Shown: in pieces, positions 1 to 6,886 of the stretch | Layout of the letters: every line of letters begins with the position of its first letter | Position numbering within the stretch: position 1 is the stretch's first letter | Origin: an uncultured Cellvibrionales bacterium | Lineage (GTDB): Bacteria > Pseudomonadota > Gammaproteobacteria > Pseudomonadales > UBA7434 | Direction: 5' to 3' | Length of the DNA stretch: 16,267 bases | Assembly (NCBI GenBank): GCA_937897785.1 | Contig: CALCNB010000057.1 | Location: 1-16,267 of the forward strand | Program-made: the position numbers and the translations under genes | The notes under the pieces: generated by a model | Database searches by the model: none | Seen by the model: only the letters and a program-made list of their open reading frames with translations | Told to the model about the DNA's origin: nothing

Positions 1-495
1 CGTCGGCGGTAACTTTTGCGGATGCGTGGTAGCAAATAAAAACACGACATGCGGCGGCGGCTCCTCTAATGTTTTAAGAAGCGCATTAAAACTATGATTA
101 GATAGCATATGAACTTCGTCAATCAAATAGATTTTATAACGTGATTGCGTCGGAGCGTATTGAACATTATCGAGTAACTCACGCGTGTCCTCAACCTTGG
201 TTCTTGATGCCGCATCGACCTCGATGAGATCGACACTCCGACCCTCATTAATCTCAAGACAGCTAGCACAGACACCACAGGGCGAAGCAGAGACGCCCTC
301 GTCACAATTAAGGCATCGAGCTAAGATTCTAGCAATGGTTGTTTTACCGACACCGCGAGTACCCGTCAATAAATAAGCATGATGAAGCCTACCCTGACTC
401 AAGGCATTCGAAAGCGCTTTAAGAACGTGAGATTGACCCACTAACGCTTCAAAAGATTGCGGGCGCCATTTTCTCGCCAGCACTTGATAAGACAT
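1..495 (-). CDS. dnaX: DNA polymerase III subunit tau/gamma, N-terminal part (runs off left edge)
   Basis: This is the clamp-loader ATPase of the replicative polymerase, which loads the beta clamp onto primed DNA. Reading the minus strand from 495 gives 165 in-frame codons with no stop before the edge, so only the 5' part is present. The protein begins MSYQVLARKWRPQSF, the standard start of DnaX, which fixes the ATG at 495. The Walker A motif GTRGVGKT is at residues 45-52. Four zinc-binding cysteines are at 64, 73, 76 and 79. The DAASRTKVEDTR segment is at 94-105, Walker B (YLIDEVH) is at 123-129, and the FNALLKTLEEPP motif follows. I see no strong Shine-Dalgarno before the ATG. A good -10 box lies about 95 nt upstream of the start. 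The gene for 4.5S RNA lies upstream on the same strand. Whether a tau/gamma frameshift site exists cannot be judged because the 3' half is missing. Confidence 0.97.
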   Translation of the reverse strand, partial: MSYQVLARKWRPQSFEALVGQSHVLKALSNALSQGRLHHAYLLTGTRGVGKTTIARILARCLNCDEGVSASPCGVCASCLEINEGRSVDLIEVDAASRTKVEDTRELLDNVQYAPTQSRYKIYLIDEVHMLSNHSFNALLKTLEEPPPHVVFLFATTHPQKLPPT

Positions 496-589
496 AGGAT
501 TGACCGCAACGTTTACATCTAATTCTCATCATAGCAACAAACAAAACAGCTTTGATGGAACTGACCTAAGAAATCATTAATGATAAAGA

Positions 590-618
590 ATTATACACAT
601 TTGAGGAAATAAAACGCA
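590..618 (-). promoter_or_regulatory. Candidate promoter for dnaX
   Basis: On the minus strand a perfect TATAAT -10 hexamer lies at 595-590. Seventeen bases upstream is TGCGTT (618-613), a poor -35. Transcription would begin near 583 and leave a leader of about 88 nt before the dnaX ATG at 495. The -10 match is what is seen; promoter function is inferred. The rest of 496-666 is AT-rich and holds no gene. A small palindrome at 628-641 (ccccttttaaaggg) is not followed by a clear T-run, so I do not call it a terminator for the 4.5S gene. Confidence 0.45.
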
Positions 619-666
619 GTAAATTCGCCCCTTTTAAAGGGATAAATTCCATCTTGAGAAGAAATT

Positions 667-782
667 GGTGGTGAACCCCAACCAGCCACACCTCGGCACA
701 CGAATCAGCAATTACCGTTGCTCCCTTCCGGGCCTGGCGGAGTTCACTGCCTATCATTGCGAGGGAACCCGCTGGGGCCACC
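667..782 (-). ncRNA. ffs: Signal recognition particle 4.5S RNA (bacterial small type)
   Basis: This is the RNA core of the signal recognition particle, which binds Ffh and targets ribosomes making membrane proteins to FtsY. On the minus strand the conserved apical hairpin reads CAGGCCCGGAAGGGAGCA. The GGAA tetraloop is at 729-726 and the asymmetric/symmetric loop bases are as in E. coli 4.5S RNA. The ends pair: GGUGGCCCC (782-774) faces GGGG (679-676) plus CCACC (671-667), closing a single long hairpin of about 116 nt. That matches the usual length of about 114 nt in gammaproteobacteria. Further 3'-arm identity is seen in GUGUGCCGAGGUGUGGCUGG. Exact ends were set from the terminal pairing and may be off by a few bases. 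Confidence 0.95.
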
Positions 783-815
783 ATAACAGTCAGTAGCATG
801 GACTACAGAGGCGGG

Positions 816-844
816 ATTATGGCGAAAGAGACGTCATCATGCAA
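816..844 (-). promoter_or_regulatory. Candidate promoter of the 4.5S RNA gene
   Basis: On the minus strand TTGCAT (844-839) and CATAAT (821-816) are separated by exactly 17 nt. The expected start near 809 lies about 27 nt before the mature RNA end at 782. A short 5' leader of this kind is known for E. coli pre-4.5S RNA, where RNase P removes it. The spacing and -10 are seen in the sequence. Leader processing is inferred by analogy. Confidence 0.55.
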
Positions 845-852
845 GTAATCAA

Positions 853-1104
853 TTACTGCAAACTAATCTTTAATAACCGGCCCTGACTATTAACCTGCAG
901 CTGAAAACGACCAAACACGCCCTCGTGAGTGACAAAAGGCTGAATAGCTGTCACCGGAAAAAGGATTGTTTGGCCGTCAGTAGCTACAGCTGAAATTTGG
1001 CTGGCAGCACCACGATAGTACTTAAGCAATTCTTGTTTCGAAATAGCCAACTCAACAATATATTGCTCAGCGACCCCATCAGTTTTAGTTAACTTGTTAA
1101 CCAT
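853..1104 (-). CDS. DUF2835 family protein
   Basis: This is a small 83-residue cytoplasmic protein without a signal peptide or membrane segment. Its body fits the DUF2835 family: a first beta-rich part with ELLKYYRGAASQISAVATDG (27-46), then the conserved core LFPVTAIQPFVTHEGVFGRF (48-67), where THEG-x-x-GRF is the family hallmark. The C-terminus QLQVNSQGRLLKISLQ also matches. The family is common in gammaproteobacteria and has no known function. The start is supported by an AGGA Shine-Dalgarno (1114-1111) six bases before the ATG. The gene lies 70 nt upstream of the 4.5S RNA gene on the same strand, with the 4.5S promoter in the gap. I know no functional link to its neighbours. Confidence 0.85.
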   Translation of the reverse strand: MVNKLTKTDGVAEQYIVELAISKQELLKYYRGAASQISAVATDGQTILFPVTAIQPFVTHEGVFGRFQLQVNSQGRLLKISLQ

Positions 1105-1131
1105 TAACGATCCTGTAATACGCTAGAATAA

Positions 1132-1144
1132 ACGCTCTTAGCGT
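1132..1144. repeat. Small inverted repeat upstream of the DUF2835 gene
   Basis: ACGCT-ctt-AGCGT is a perfect 5-bp inverted repeat with a 3-nt centre, 28 bp upstream of the DUF2835 ATG. A second copy of the left arm type, cgcta at 1121-1125, can also pair with tagcg at 1139-1143. It could be an operator half-site pair or a small hairpin in the 5' leader of the minus-strand transcript. A motif this short could occur by chance. Confidence 0.3.
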
Positions 1145-1276
1145 AACCCGAACAGAAATCATCAACAAGTTCATTTAATGACGTTTTGTAATTGATCATT
1201 AATCAGATCTAAGGGAACTTTCTGCCAACTAATTGTCAAAAAACACATCAAATATTTAACCAGCTAGTAGCCCTAT

Positions 1277-1305
1277 TTGCTATAAAAAAAAAGATTCTTT
1301 ATATA
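1277..1305 (+). promoter_or_regulatory. Candidate promoter of the moxR/Bat operon
   Basis: TTGCTA (1277-1282) and TATATA (1300-1305) are 17 nt apart and each match four of six consensus positions of a sigma-70 promoter. Transcription would begin near 1312 and give a leader of about 116 nt before moxR. An alternative -10 TACAAT at 1304-1309 has no good -35. No other promoter-like site is evident inside the operon, whose genes touch or overlap, so this site probably serves all six. Confidence 0.4.
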
Positions 1306-1335
1306 CAATAGACCCATAGTTAGAGGAGCCTTTAA

Positions 1336-1350
1336 ATGACTGACAGATAA
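1336..1350 (+). other. Possible four-codon upstream ORF (MTDR-stop) in the moxR leader
   Basis: A strong Shine-Dalgarno GAGGAG (1323-1328) sits seven bases before ATG-ACT-GAC-AGA-TAA. This is the best ribosome-binding site in the leader, better than the one before moxR itself. The stop codon falls at the left arm and loop of a stem-loop, CAGATA (1344-1349) with TATCTG (1358-1363) and an 8-nt loop. It may be a ribosome standby or leader-peptide site, or a remnant. Translation is not shown. Confidence 0.25.
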
Positions 1351-1427
1351 TAGAGGCTATCTGACCCATTGGTGAAATCGCCTAGCAACGCAGCTCAAAC
1401 AAACATCGACCAACGATAGAAAATACT

Positions 1428-2408
1428 ATGATTGATACACAAACCAACCGCGCAATCGCACAACTCCGCGATCAATTAACAAAGACCGTCCTCGGTCAGC
1501 CCTTATTAGTAGACCGAATTATCATTGCGCTACTAGCAGACGGGCACCTGCTGGTCGAAGGTGCGCCAGGGCTGGCTAAGACGCGAGCGATCCGCAGCCT
1601 TGCCGATCACATTGAGGCCAATTTTCAACGTATACAGTTTACCCCTGACTTATTGCCGGGCGATATTACGGGGACGGATATCTTCAGACCGCAAACAGGG
1701 GAATTCGAATTTCAAAGAGGTCCTATATTCCATAATTTAGTACTGGCCGATGAAATTAATCGAGCACCAGCAAAAGTGCAGGCTGCGCTGCTTGAAGCCA
1801 TGGCAGAGCGACAAGTGAGCGTGGGGAAAACTACCTACCCACTCGAACCTCTATTTCTTGTTATGGCCACCCAAAACCCAATAGAACAAGAAGGCACCTA
1901 CCCCCTACCTGAAGCACAATTGGATCGCTTTCTTTTGCATGTAGTGGTTGACTATCCCGACCAAAACGCTGAACGTGATATTTTAAAACTGGTGAGAAGC
2001 GAGCTAATCAACCAAAATCATGGCCAGCCAGAAACTGCCATCGTTAAAATCACACAACACGATATTCTTCAGGCACGCCAACAAGTATTAACCCTATTCA
2101 TGTCTGAGGCGGTCGAAGAGTATATCGTCCAGTTAGTGATAGCGACTCGCGAACCCGGTCGCTATGATGCCAAGCTAAGCCAGCTTCTCGAGTACGGCGC
2201 TAGCCCAAGGGCAACCCTAGCGCTGGACCGATGCGCAAGAGCCAATGCATGGCTTCGAGGTGCTGATTTTGTCAGTCCAGACGATGTGCAAGCGGTTGCC
2301 TATGACGTGCTTCGCCATCGCATCATTCTCAGCTTCGAAGCTGAAGCCAATGGCATTAGCGAAGACCAAGTTATCAGCGATCTGATTAGCAAAGTACCCG
2401 TTACTTAA
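1428..2408 (+). CDS. moxR: MoxR-family AAA+ ATPase of the Bat operon
   Basis: This 326-residue cytoplasmic AAA+ ATPase is thought to power a chaperone-like or metal-insertion activity with VWA-domain partners. It has Walker A GAPGLAKT at 45-52, the FTPDLLPGDITG segment at 71-82, and Walker B LVLADE at 104-109 followed by INRAP. Sensor 1 is in MATQNPIEQEGTYPLPEAQL (N150), and the likely arginine finger in LDRF is R167. Near the C-terminus GASPRATLAL carries sensor 2 in the small lid domain. Length and motif order are those of the MRP/MoxR Proper group found beside Bat genes. There is no strong Shine-Dalgarno before the ATG, but the N-terminus matches relatives (about 44 residues before Walker A). 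The next gene starts 2 nt after its stop. It opens a six-gene operon. Confidence 0.95.
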   Translation: MIDTQTNRAIAQLRDQLTKTVLGQPLLVDRIIIALLADGHLLVEGAPGLAKTRAIRSLADHIEANFQRIQFTPDLLPGDITGTDIFRPQTGEFEFQRGPIFHNLVLADEINRAPAKVQAALLEAMAERQVSVGKTTYPLEPLFLVMATQNPIEQEGTYPLPEAQLDRFLLHVVVDYPDQNAERDILKLVRSELINQNHGQPETAIVKITQHDILQARQQVLTLFMSEAVEEYIVQLVIATREPGRYDAKLSQLLEYGASPRATLALDRCARANAWLRGADFVSPDDVQAVAYDVLRHRIILSFEAEANGISEDQVISDLISKVPVT

Positions 2409-2410
2409 TT

Positions 2411-3352
2411 ATGGCTAAAGGCGCGATAAGCAACCTCAACACGCTGATCAAGCTTCGCCATCAAGCTGGCGAACTAAGCTTATTGGCGAACAAAAAAGCC
2501 CGTAGCCAATTGACTGGCAATATCAGCACCCAATTTCGCGGCAGAGGCATCGATTTCGAAGAGCTAAGACAGTATCAAGCTGGCGATGACATTCGATCAA
2601 TTGACTGGCGAGTCACCGCCCGCACTGGCAAAGCCCACACTAAATTATACAGCGAAGAGCGCGAAAGACCGGTGATTATTGTCAACGACCAGCGACAAGC
2701 AATGGCCTTTGGTAGTCGCCATTGCTTTAAATCAGTTCAGGCAACAGAGATAGCCGCACTATTAAGCTGGTCAGCTTTAGCACAAAATGATCGCATTGGC
2801 GGCCTTATCTTTAATGACAGCGACCACACTGAAATAAAACCTAAGCGGCATAAATCCAGTGTTTTATCGGTACTTCGCGCCTCTCACGATTACAATCATC
2901 AAGCTGTCGAATTCAAACAAACAGATCAACCAGAAAAAATTAATATCGTCATCAAAGAGCTTAGACAAACAATCAAACCGGGTAGTAATGTATTTATCAT
3001 CAGTGATTTTATCGGCCTAAATGAGTCTGGTATCAAGCACCTTCACAGCATTAAAAAACATGTTGATATTACTGCAATCAAAATTAATGATCCGCTCGAG
3101 ACAGCGCTGCCCTATCATGCAGGCAAGCAATACAGCAATGGCGAAAAAGAAGTTTCGTTTGATACCAAAAATCGGTACTTCACTGAACAATTCAAACAAC
3201 AATTTTTAGATCACAATGCATTTATTAGCCATAATCTACAAAGGTTAGGCATTATTCAAATTAATATACAAACCCATGATTGTGAACTTGATATTCTACG
3301 CCAATATTTTAGTCGTCAAGCCAATCATAAAATCACACTGAAGAGCCGATAA
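2411..3352 (+). CDS. DUF58 domain protein of the Bat operon
   Basis: This 313-residue soluble protein is the usual neighbour of MoxR and probably couples the ATPase to the membrane VWA proteins. The DUF58 signature covers residues 43-88: RGRGIDFEELRQYQAGDDIR, then SIDWRVTARTGKAHTKLYSE and ERERPV. Directly after it a degenerate VWA fold begins at VIIVND (88-93). The position of the metal-binding DxSxS motif reads D93-Q-R-Q-A97, so both serines are missing. No signal peptide or membrane helix is visible. The ATG lies 2 nt after the moxR stop without its own Shine-Dalgarno, pointing to translational coupling. The following gene begins at the base after its stop codon. The function of the family is not established. 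Confidence 0.92.
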   Translation: MAKGAISNLNTLIKLRHQAGELSLLANKKARSQLTGNISTQFRGRGIDFEELRQYQAGDDIRSIDWRVTARTGKAHTKLYSEERERPVIIVNDQRQAMAFGSRHCFKSVQATEIAALLSWSALAQNDRIGGLIFNDSDHTEIKPKRHKSSVLSVLRASHDYNHQAVEFKQTDQPEKINIVIKELRQTIKPGSNVFIISDFIGLNESGIKHLHSIKKHVDITAIKINDPLETALPYHAGKQYSNGEKEVSFDTKNRYFTEQFKQQFLDHNAFISHNLQRLGIIQINIQTHDCELDILRQYFSRQANHKITLKSR

Positions 3353-3880
3353 ATGAATAACACCCCACAACCGGCCAACAACCCTTTAGATCTTCTCCCG
3401 CCACCTATATTACCAACGGCAGTAGAGGCTTGGCCGCCCGCCATCGGTTGGTGGATATTAGCACTAAGTATCGTGTTAAGCATAGCTGCAGCCAGCTATG
3501 CTTTTTGGACATGGCAGCGCTCTACCGCATTAAAACGAGAAGCGGTCAAAACGCTAGTGCTCTACCATCAAAAATACACAGTAAATCATAATGAACAGCA
3601 ATATTTACTTAGCGTCAATCAATTGCTTCGACGATTTTGCTTACAGCAATACCCTCATCTCTCCTGTGCCAAGCTAAGCGGCCAGGCTTGGCTAGACTTT
3701 CTGAAGCAACGATCTCCATCGGCAATAAAAGAACAGCAAGAACTTAATCATTTGATCAAAATCTATCAGCCCAAACAGCAACAAAGCGCTGACATTAATG
3801 CCCTACATACTTATCTCACTGCATGGTTTAAATCGGTCGAGATCAACAAGCCTTTAGCGACAAGCCAGCATCATGATTAA
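3353..3880 (+). CDS. DUF4381 single-pass membrane protein of the Bat operon
   Basis: This 175-residue protein has a proline-rich N-terminus (LLPPPILPTAVEAWPPAIGWW), which is the family mark of DUF4381. One membrane helix follows at about 31-53 (IGWWILALSIVLSIAAASYAF), then a basic stretch and a mostly helical cytoplasmic or periplasmic tail of about 120 residues. DUF4381 proteins occur almost only between DUF58 and VWA genes of Bat operons and probably anchor or assemble the complex in the inner membrane. The ATG follows the DUF58 stop with no gap. A fair Shine-Dalgarno, GAAGAG, lies at 3340-3345, seven bases upstream. The 3' end overlaps the next gene by 8 nt. The exact role is unknown. Confidence 0.88.
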   Translation: MNNTPQPANNPLDLLPPPILPTAVEAWPPAIGWWILALSIVLSIAAASYAFWTWQRSTALKREAVKTLVLYHQKYTVNHNEQQYLLSVNQLLRRFCLQQYPHLSCAKLSGQAWLDFLKQRSPSAIKEQQELNHLIKIYQPKQQQSADINALHTYLTAWFKSVEINKPLATSQHHD

Positions 3881-4898
3881 CCTTGAAACATACTGGTGGT
3901 TCATCTTAATACCGCTCCCATGGTTTATTTTTCATTACTTGCCTGCCAGCAAAAAAAGTCACCAAGCTTTACGCGCACCATTTGTAGGAAGGCTTGAAGC
4001 CATTCAAAAACAAACACCACTAACTGAAAAAGCGTTATCGATAAAAGGGTTTATATTGCTGCTGATCTGGCTGCTATTATTAACTGCCGTAAACCGCCCG
4101 ATTATTCAAGGAGCGCCGATTAAGATTAATTCTATCGCTAGAGACATGATGCTAGCCGTGGATATCTCAGGCAGCATGGATGAGCTCGACATGCAACTGG
4201 AGGGAGAGACAGTCAGACGGATTGACAGTGTCAAAAAAGTATTAAATGATTTTATTGATCGCCGCAATGGTGACCGAATCGGTCTGATCTTATTTGCCGA
4301 TCAAGCCTATGTCCAAGCGCCTCTGACCTTTGACTTATCGACAGTAAAGCAACTACTTAATGAGGCACAGCTGGGGTTTGCTGGCCAAAAAACGGCAATT
4401 GGTGACGCACTCGGCTTGGCAATTAAACGACTTATTGAAAGACCTAATCAATCAAGAACTCTAATACTGCTAACCGACGGAGCTAACAACGCTGGCAAGA
4501 TAAACCCTTTAGAGGCAAGCGCCTTAGCCGCTGAAAATCAAATCAAAATTCATACTATCGCGATAGGCGCAGATTTCACAATACAAAACTCATGGTTTAG
4601 TCGACAAACACGTCGAACGTCTAACCTAGATGAGAAGACGCTTAAAATTATTGCTGCTGAAACAGGCGGACTGTTCTTTCGGGCTAAAAATACCGAACAG
4701 TTAGAAACTATTTATAACGAGCTTGATCGAATCGAACCGGTTGATCAAGAGGCTCAGTTTTATCGGCCAACGCAGCAATTATTTTATATACCCCTTAGTC
4801 TTGCATTGGCTATCGCATTACTGCTTATCATTACAGAGCTATTATTGGTCGCGCTGATTAGCAGGCAAACAACTCGTGAGGCAGACCCGTTATCATGA
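3873..4898 (+). CDS. batA: BatA-type VWA-domain membrane protein
   Basis: This 341-residue inner-membrane protein has two N-terminal helices (about 5-22 and 57-74), a VWA domain, and one C-terminal helix (about 305-327). The metal-ion-dependent adhesion site is complete: D97-I-S99-G-S101, T174 in GQKTAIGDA, and D202 in LLTDGANNAG. This fits the BatA branch, in which the VWA domain faces the periplasm or cytoplasm between helices and binds a divalent ion and a partner carboxylate. A second family feature is the IHTIAIGAD strand at 226-234. The start overlaps the DUF4381 stop by 8 nt, and its last four bases ATGA hold the start of the next gene. The name batA is by position and domain layout; the partner protein is unknown. 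Confidence 0.9.
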   Translation: MINLETYWWFILIPLPWFIFHYLPASKKSHQALRAPFVGRLEAIQKQTPLTEKALSIKGFILLLIWLLLLTAVNRPIIQGAPIKINSIARDMMLAVDISGSMDELDMQLEGETVRRIDSVKKVLNDFIDRRNGDRIGLILFADQAYVQAPLTFDLSTVKQLLNEAQLGFAGQKTAIGDALGLAIKRLIERPNQSRTLILLTDGANNAGKINPLEASALAAENQIKIHTIAIGADFTIQNSWFSRQTRRTSNLDEKTLKIIAAETGGLFFRAKNTEQLETIYNELDRIEPVDQEAQFYRPTQQLFYIPLSLALAIALLLIITELLLVALISRQTTREADPLS

Positions 4899-6886
4899 GC
4901 TTATTAACCCTAATTGAGCAATTTACTTTTATCAGAACTGGCTACCTTTGGTTGATGCCAATTATTATTATTTTATTTTTCATCCTAAACCGAGTACTAC
5001 AAAATAAAACCGACTGGAACAGCATTATTGCTGAAGAGCTTCGACCCTACTTACTCAATAAACGCGGAGCTAAGACTACCACTATCCACAGCTGGCCCCT
5101 TCTCGCCGCTTGCATCGCCTGCCTTATCGCCTGTTTTTGCCTAGCAGGGCCCAGCTGGGAAAAAGTGTCCAGTCCGGTTGAAAAGAATAGTCATGCGATG
5201 GTAGTCATTGCAGATCTGACCCTATCGATGCACACCAGCGACATCAAGCCCTCTCGGCTAGTACGCATGCGCTATAAGATTTTGGAACTACTGAAAAGAA
5301 ACAAAGATCGGCAAATTGCTTTAGTGGCCTACTCGGGTGACGCACATATTGTCTCACCGTTAACCGACGACGGCAATAATATCGCCGCATTAGTCCCCTC
5401 ATTGACACCTGAAATTATGCCAAGCATCGGCAGCAATGCAGACGCAGCCTTTATTTTGGCTGAGCAGTTACTTGAGCAAAGTGCAGCAAAGCAGCGCACA
5501 CTAGTATGGCTAACCGACGAGGTACTGGCTAGCCAAACAGAATCTATTATTAAACAGGTTCGTCGCCAAGATGCACAATTGTTCATTATTGGTGTAGGCA
5601 CTGAACAAGGTGGGCCCGTAACTCTGCCATCAGGTAAATTCGTTAAAACTGATAGCGGTCGTATTGTTAAAGCACCAATGAGCCGTGACCGTTTAATGAC
5701 TATAAGCACAAAAACGCAGGGGCAATATCTAGACTTAAGGGCAGATAATAGTGATATCGATCGCATCTTTAATCAAGAGCTGTCACTGAGCGTCAGAGGA
5801 TCCTCACCAGATAATGCGGATAAAGACTCCAGCCAAAAAGTAGACCAGCAATACGATCGTGGCGCTTATTTTGCAATCGCCTTACTGCCATTTGTCCTGT
5901 TTAGCTTTCGACGTGGTTGGTTACTCAGCTTAGTGCTTAGTGTTAATTTTATGACGGCAGAGTCGGTCTGGGCGGCTCAAAACCCAGAAAAATCATCTAT
6001 TGAATGGCAAGATCTCTGGCAAACTGACGATCAACAAGGCGCGGCGCTGTTTAATCAACAAGCCTACACCGAAGCGACTAAAACTTTCGATCGGGAAGAT
6101 TGGAGCGGCTTTGCTGCTTTTAAGGCTAAAAATTATGATAAAGCCATCGAACAGTTTAGTCACGCCATCGAAACTACTGAGCAACAGCCAAACAACTTGG
6201 CCAACCTTCATTACAACTTAGGCCACAGTTTTGCTCACAGGCAAGATTTTGAAAGCGCCATTAATGCCTACGACACAGCGTTATCATTAAATCCCGATTT
6301 AGAACAGGCAAAAGCAGCCAAGGCGTTACTTGAACAACTTCAGAAACAACAACAGGAGCAAAACCAACAAGGGCAGCAAGGTGATGCAAACGAGCAAGAC
6401 GGCACTGATACCACTAGCTCTCAATCATCTGATGCGTCTAATGACGCTAATCGGTCGAGCAATTCCGAAAACGCTTCCGATTACAGTGAACAGCAGCAAA
6501 CAGGAAACACTGACAAAACTGAGGACCGACAAAACGCACTACTTGATCAACAGGCTCAGCGGGCGGCTAAAAAACAGCAGGAAGAACAGCAGGTGCAACA
6601 ACAAGAACAATCAATAGAACAGCCTGATAATGCTAATCAACCAACAGAAACGCAAACAGAACAGCCTTCACTTAAAAAAAATGAAAGCGTTAGCGACAGT
6701 GGTAGTCAGGGCATCGGCACCGAACAAGACCTCGATCCGCAACGGCAAGCAGAGCTTGAGCAATGGCTACAAAAAATACCGGATGACCCAGGCGGCTTGC
6801 TCCGCCGTAAATTTGATTACCAACGTCAAGTCAATGAACAGCGGGGGCAATATTTAGAAAACAACGAAGAGGGACAATTATGGTAA
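4895..6886 (+). CDS. BatB-BatC fusion: VWA domain plus TPR and Gln-rich tail
   Basis: This 663-residue protein joins a BatB-like VWA membrane domain to a BatC-like TPR domain, the normal arrangement in gammaproteobacteria. N-terminal helices are at about 18-34 and 66-84. The VWA domain spans about 100-295, and a hydrophobic pair lies at about 324-338 and 342-355. TPR-like helices cover about 383-480, including YDKAIEQFSHAIE and FESAINAYDTALSLNP. A long low-complexity stretch (about 483-600), rich in Gln, Asn, Ser and Asp, then ends in the conserved BatC tail WLQKIPDDPGGLLRRKFDYQ (624-643). The metal site reads D107-L-T109-L-S111 with S180 and D208, so Thr replaces the usual first Ser and Ser stands where Thr is more common. 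The start uses an ATGA overlap with the previous stop. A GAGGG site inside its 3' end serves batD. Confidence 0.9.
   Translation: MSLLTLIEQFTFIRTGYLWLMPIIIILFFILNRVLQNKTDWNSIIAEELRPYLLNKRGAKTTTIHSWPLLAACIACLIACFCLAGPSWEKVSSPVEKNSHAMVVIADLTLSMHTSDIKPSRLVRMRYKILELLKRNKDRQIALVAYSGDAHIVSPLTDDGNNIAALVPSLTPEIMPSIGSNADAAFILAEQLLEQSAAKQRTLVWLTDEVLASQTESIIKQVRRQDAQLFIIGVGTEQGGPVTLPSGKFVKTDSGRIVKAPMSRDRLMTISTKTQGQYLDLRADNSDIDRIFNQELSLSVRGSSPDNADKDSSQKVDQQYDRGAYFAIALLPFVLFSFRRGWLLSLVLSVNFMTAESVWAAQNPEKSSIEWQDLWQTDDQQGAALFNQQAYTEATKTFDREDWSGFAAFKAKNYDKAIEQFSHAIETTEQQPNNLANLHYNLGHSFAHRQDFESAINAYDTALSLNPDLEQAKAAKALLEQLQKQQQEQNQQGQQGDANEQDGTDTTSSQSSDASNDANRSSNSENASDYSEQQQTGNTDKTEDRQNALLDQQAQRAAKKQQEEQQVQQQEQSIEQPDNANQPTETQTEQPSLKKNESVSDSGSQGIGTEQDLDPQRQAELEQWLQKIPDDPGGLLRRKFDYQRQVNEQRGQYLENNEEGQLW
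6869..6873 (+). promoter_or_regulatory. Shine-Dalgarno of batD inside the BatB-BatC gene
   Basis: GAGGG lies six bases before the batD ATG at 6880. It is the strongest internal ribosome-binding site of the operon, while several upstream genes lack one and appear to depend on coupling. It supports the 6880 start. Confidence 0.6.

Larger units (their letters stand above)
1105..1427. other. Divergent intergenic region between the DUF2835 gene and moxR
   Basis: This 323-bp stretch separates minus-strand and plus-strand units. Its left part (1105-1200) would hold the DUF2835 promoter, which I could not place with confidence. The middle has an imperfect TGAT/ATCA dyad at 1193-1205. The right part holds a run of nine A (1284-1292), the candidate Bat promoter, a four-codon upstream ORF and a 6-bp stem-loop at 1344-1363. 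I see no tRNA-like or other conserved RNA and no longer coding frame with a ribosome-binding site. Confidence 0.7.

Noticed and set aside
628..641. Palindrome ccccttttaaaggg as a terminator for the 4.5S gene
   Set aside because: The stem is short and has an A/T centre, and no T-run follows directly on the minus strand.
566..799. A 77-codon open frame on the minus strand across the 4.5S RNA gene
   Set aside because: It is explained by the RNA: the conserved hairpin lies within it, the predicted peptide resembles no family, and no ribosome-binding site precedes it.
1192..1205. FNR/CRP-like dyad TTGAT-n5-ATCA between the DUF2835 and moxR genes
   Set aside because: An FNR site needs a four-base centre and ATCAA on the right. 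Here the centre is five bases and the right arm is ATCAG. It also lies more than 100 bp upstream of the likely start.
5329..5766. A 145-codon open frame on the minus strand inside the BatB-BatC gene
   Set aside because: It is antisense to a well-supported VWA domain, has no recognisable motif, and has the uneven composition of a shadow frame.
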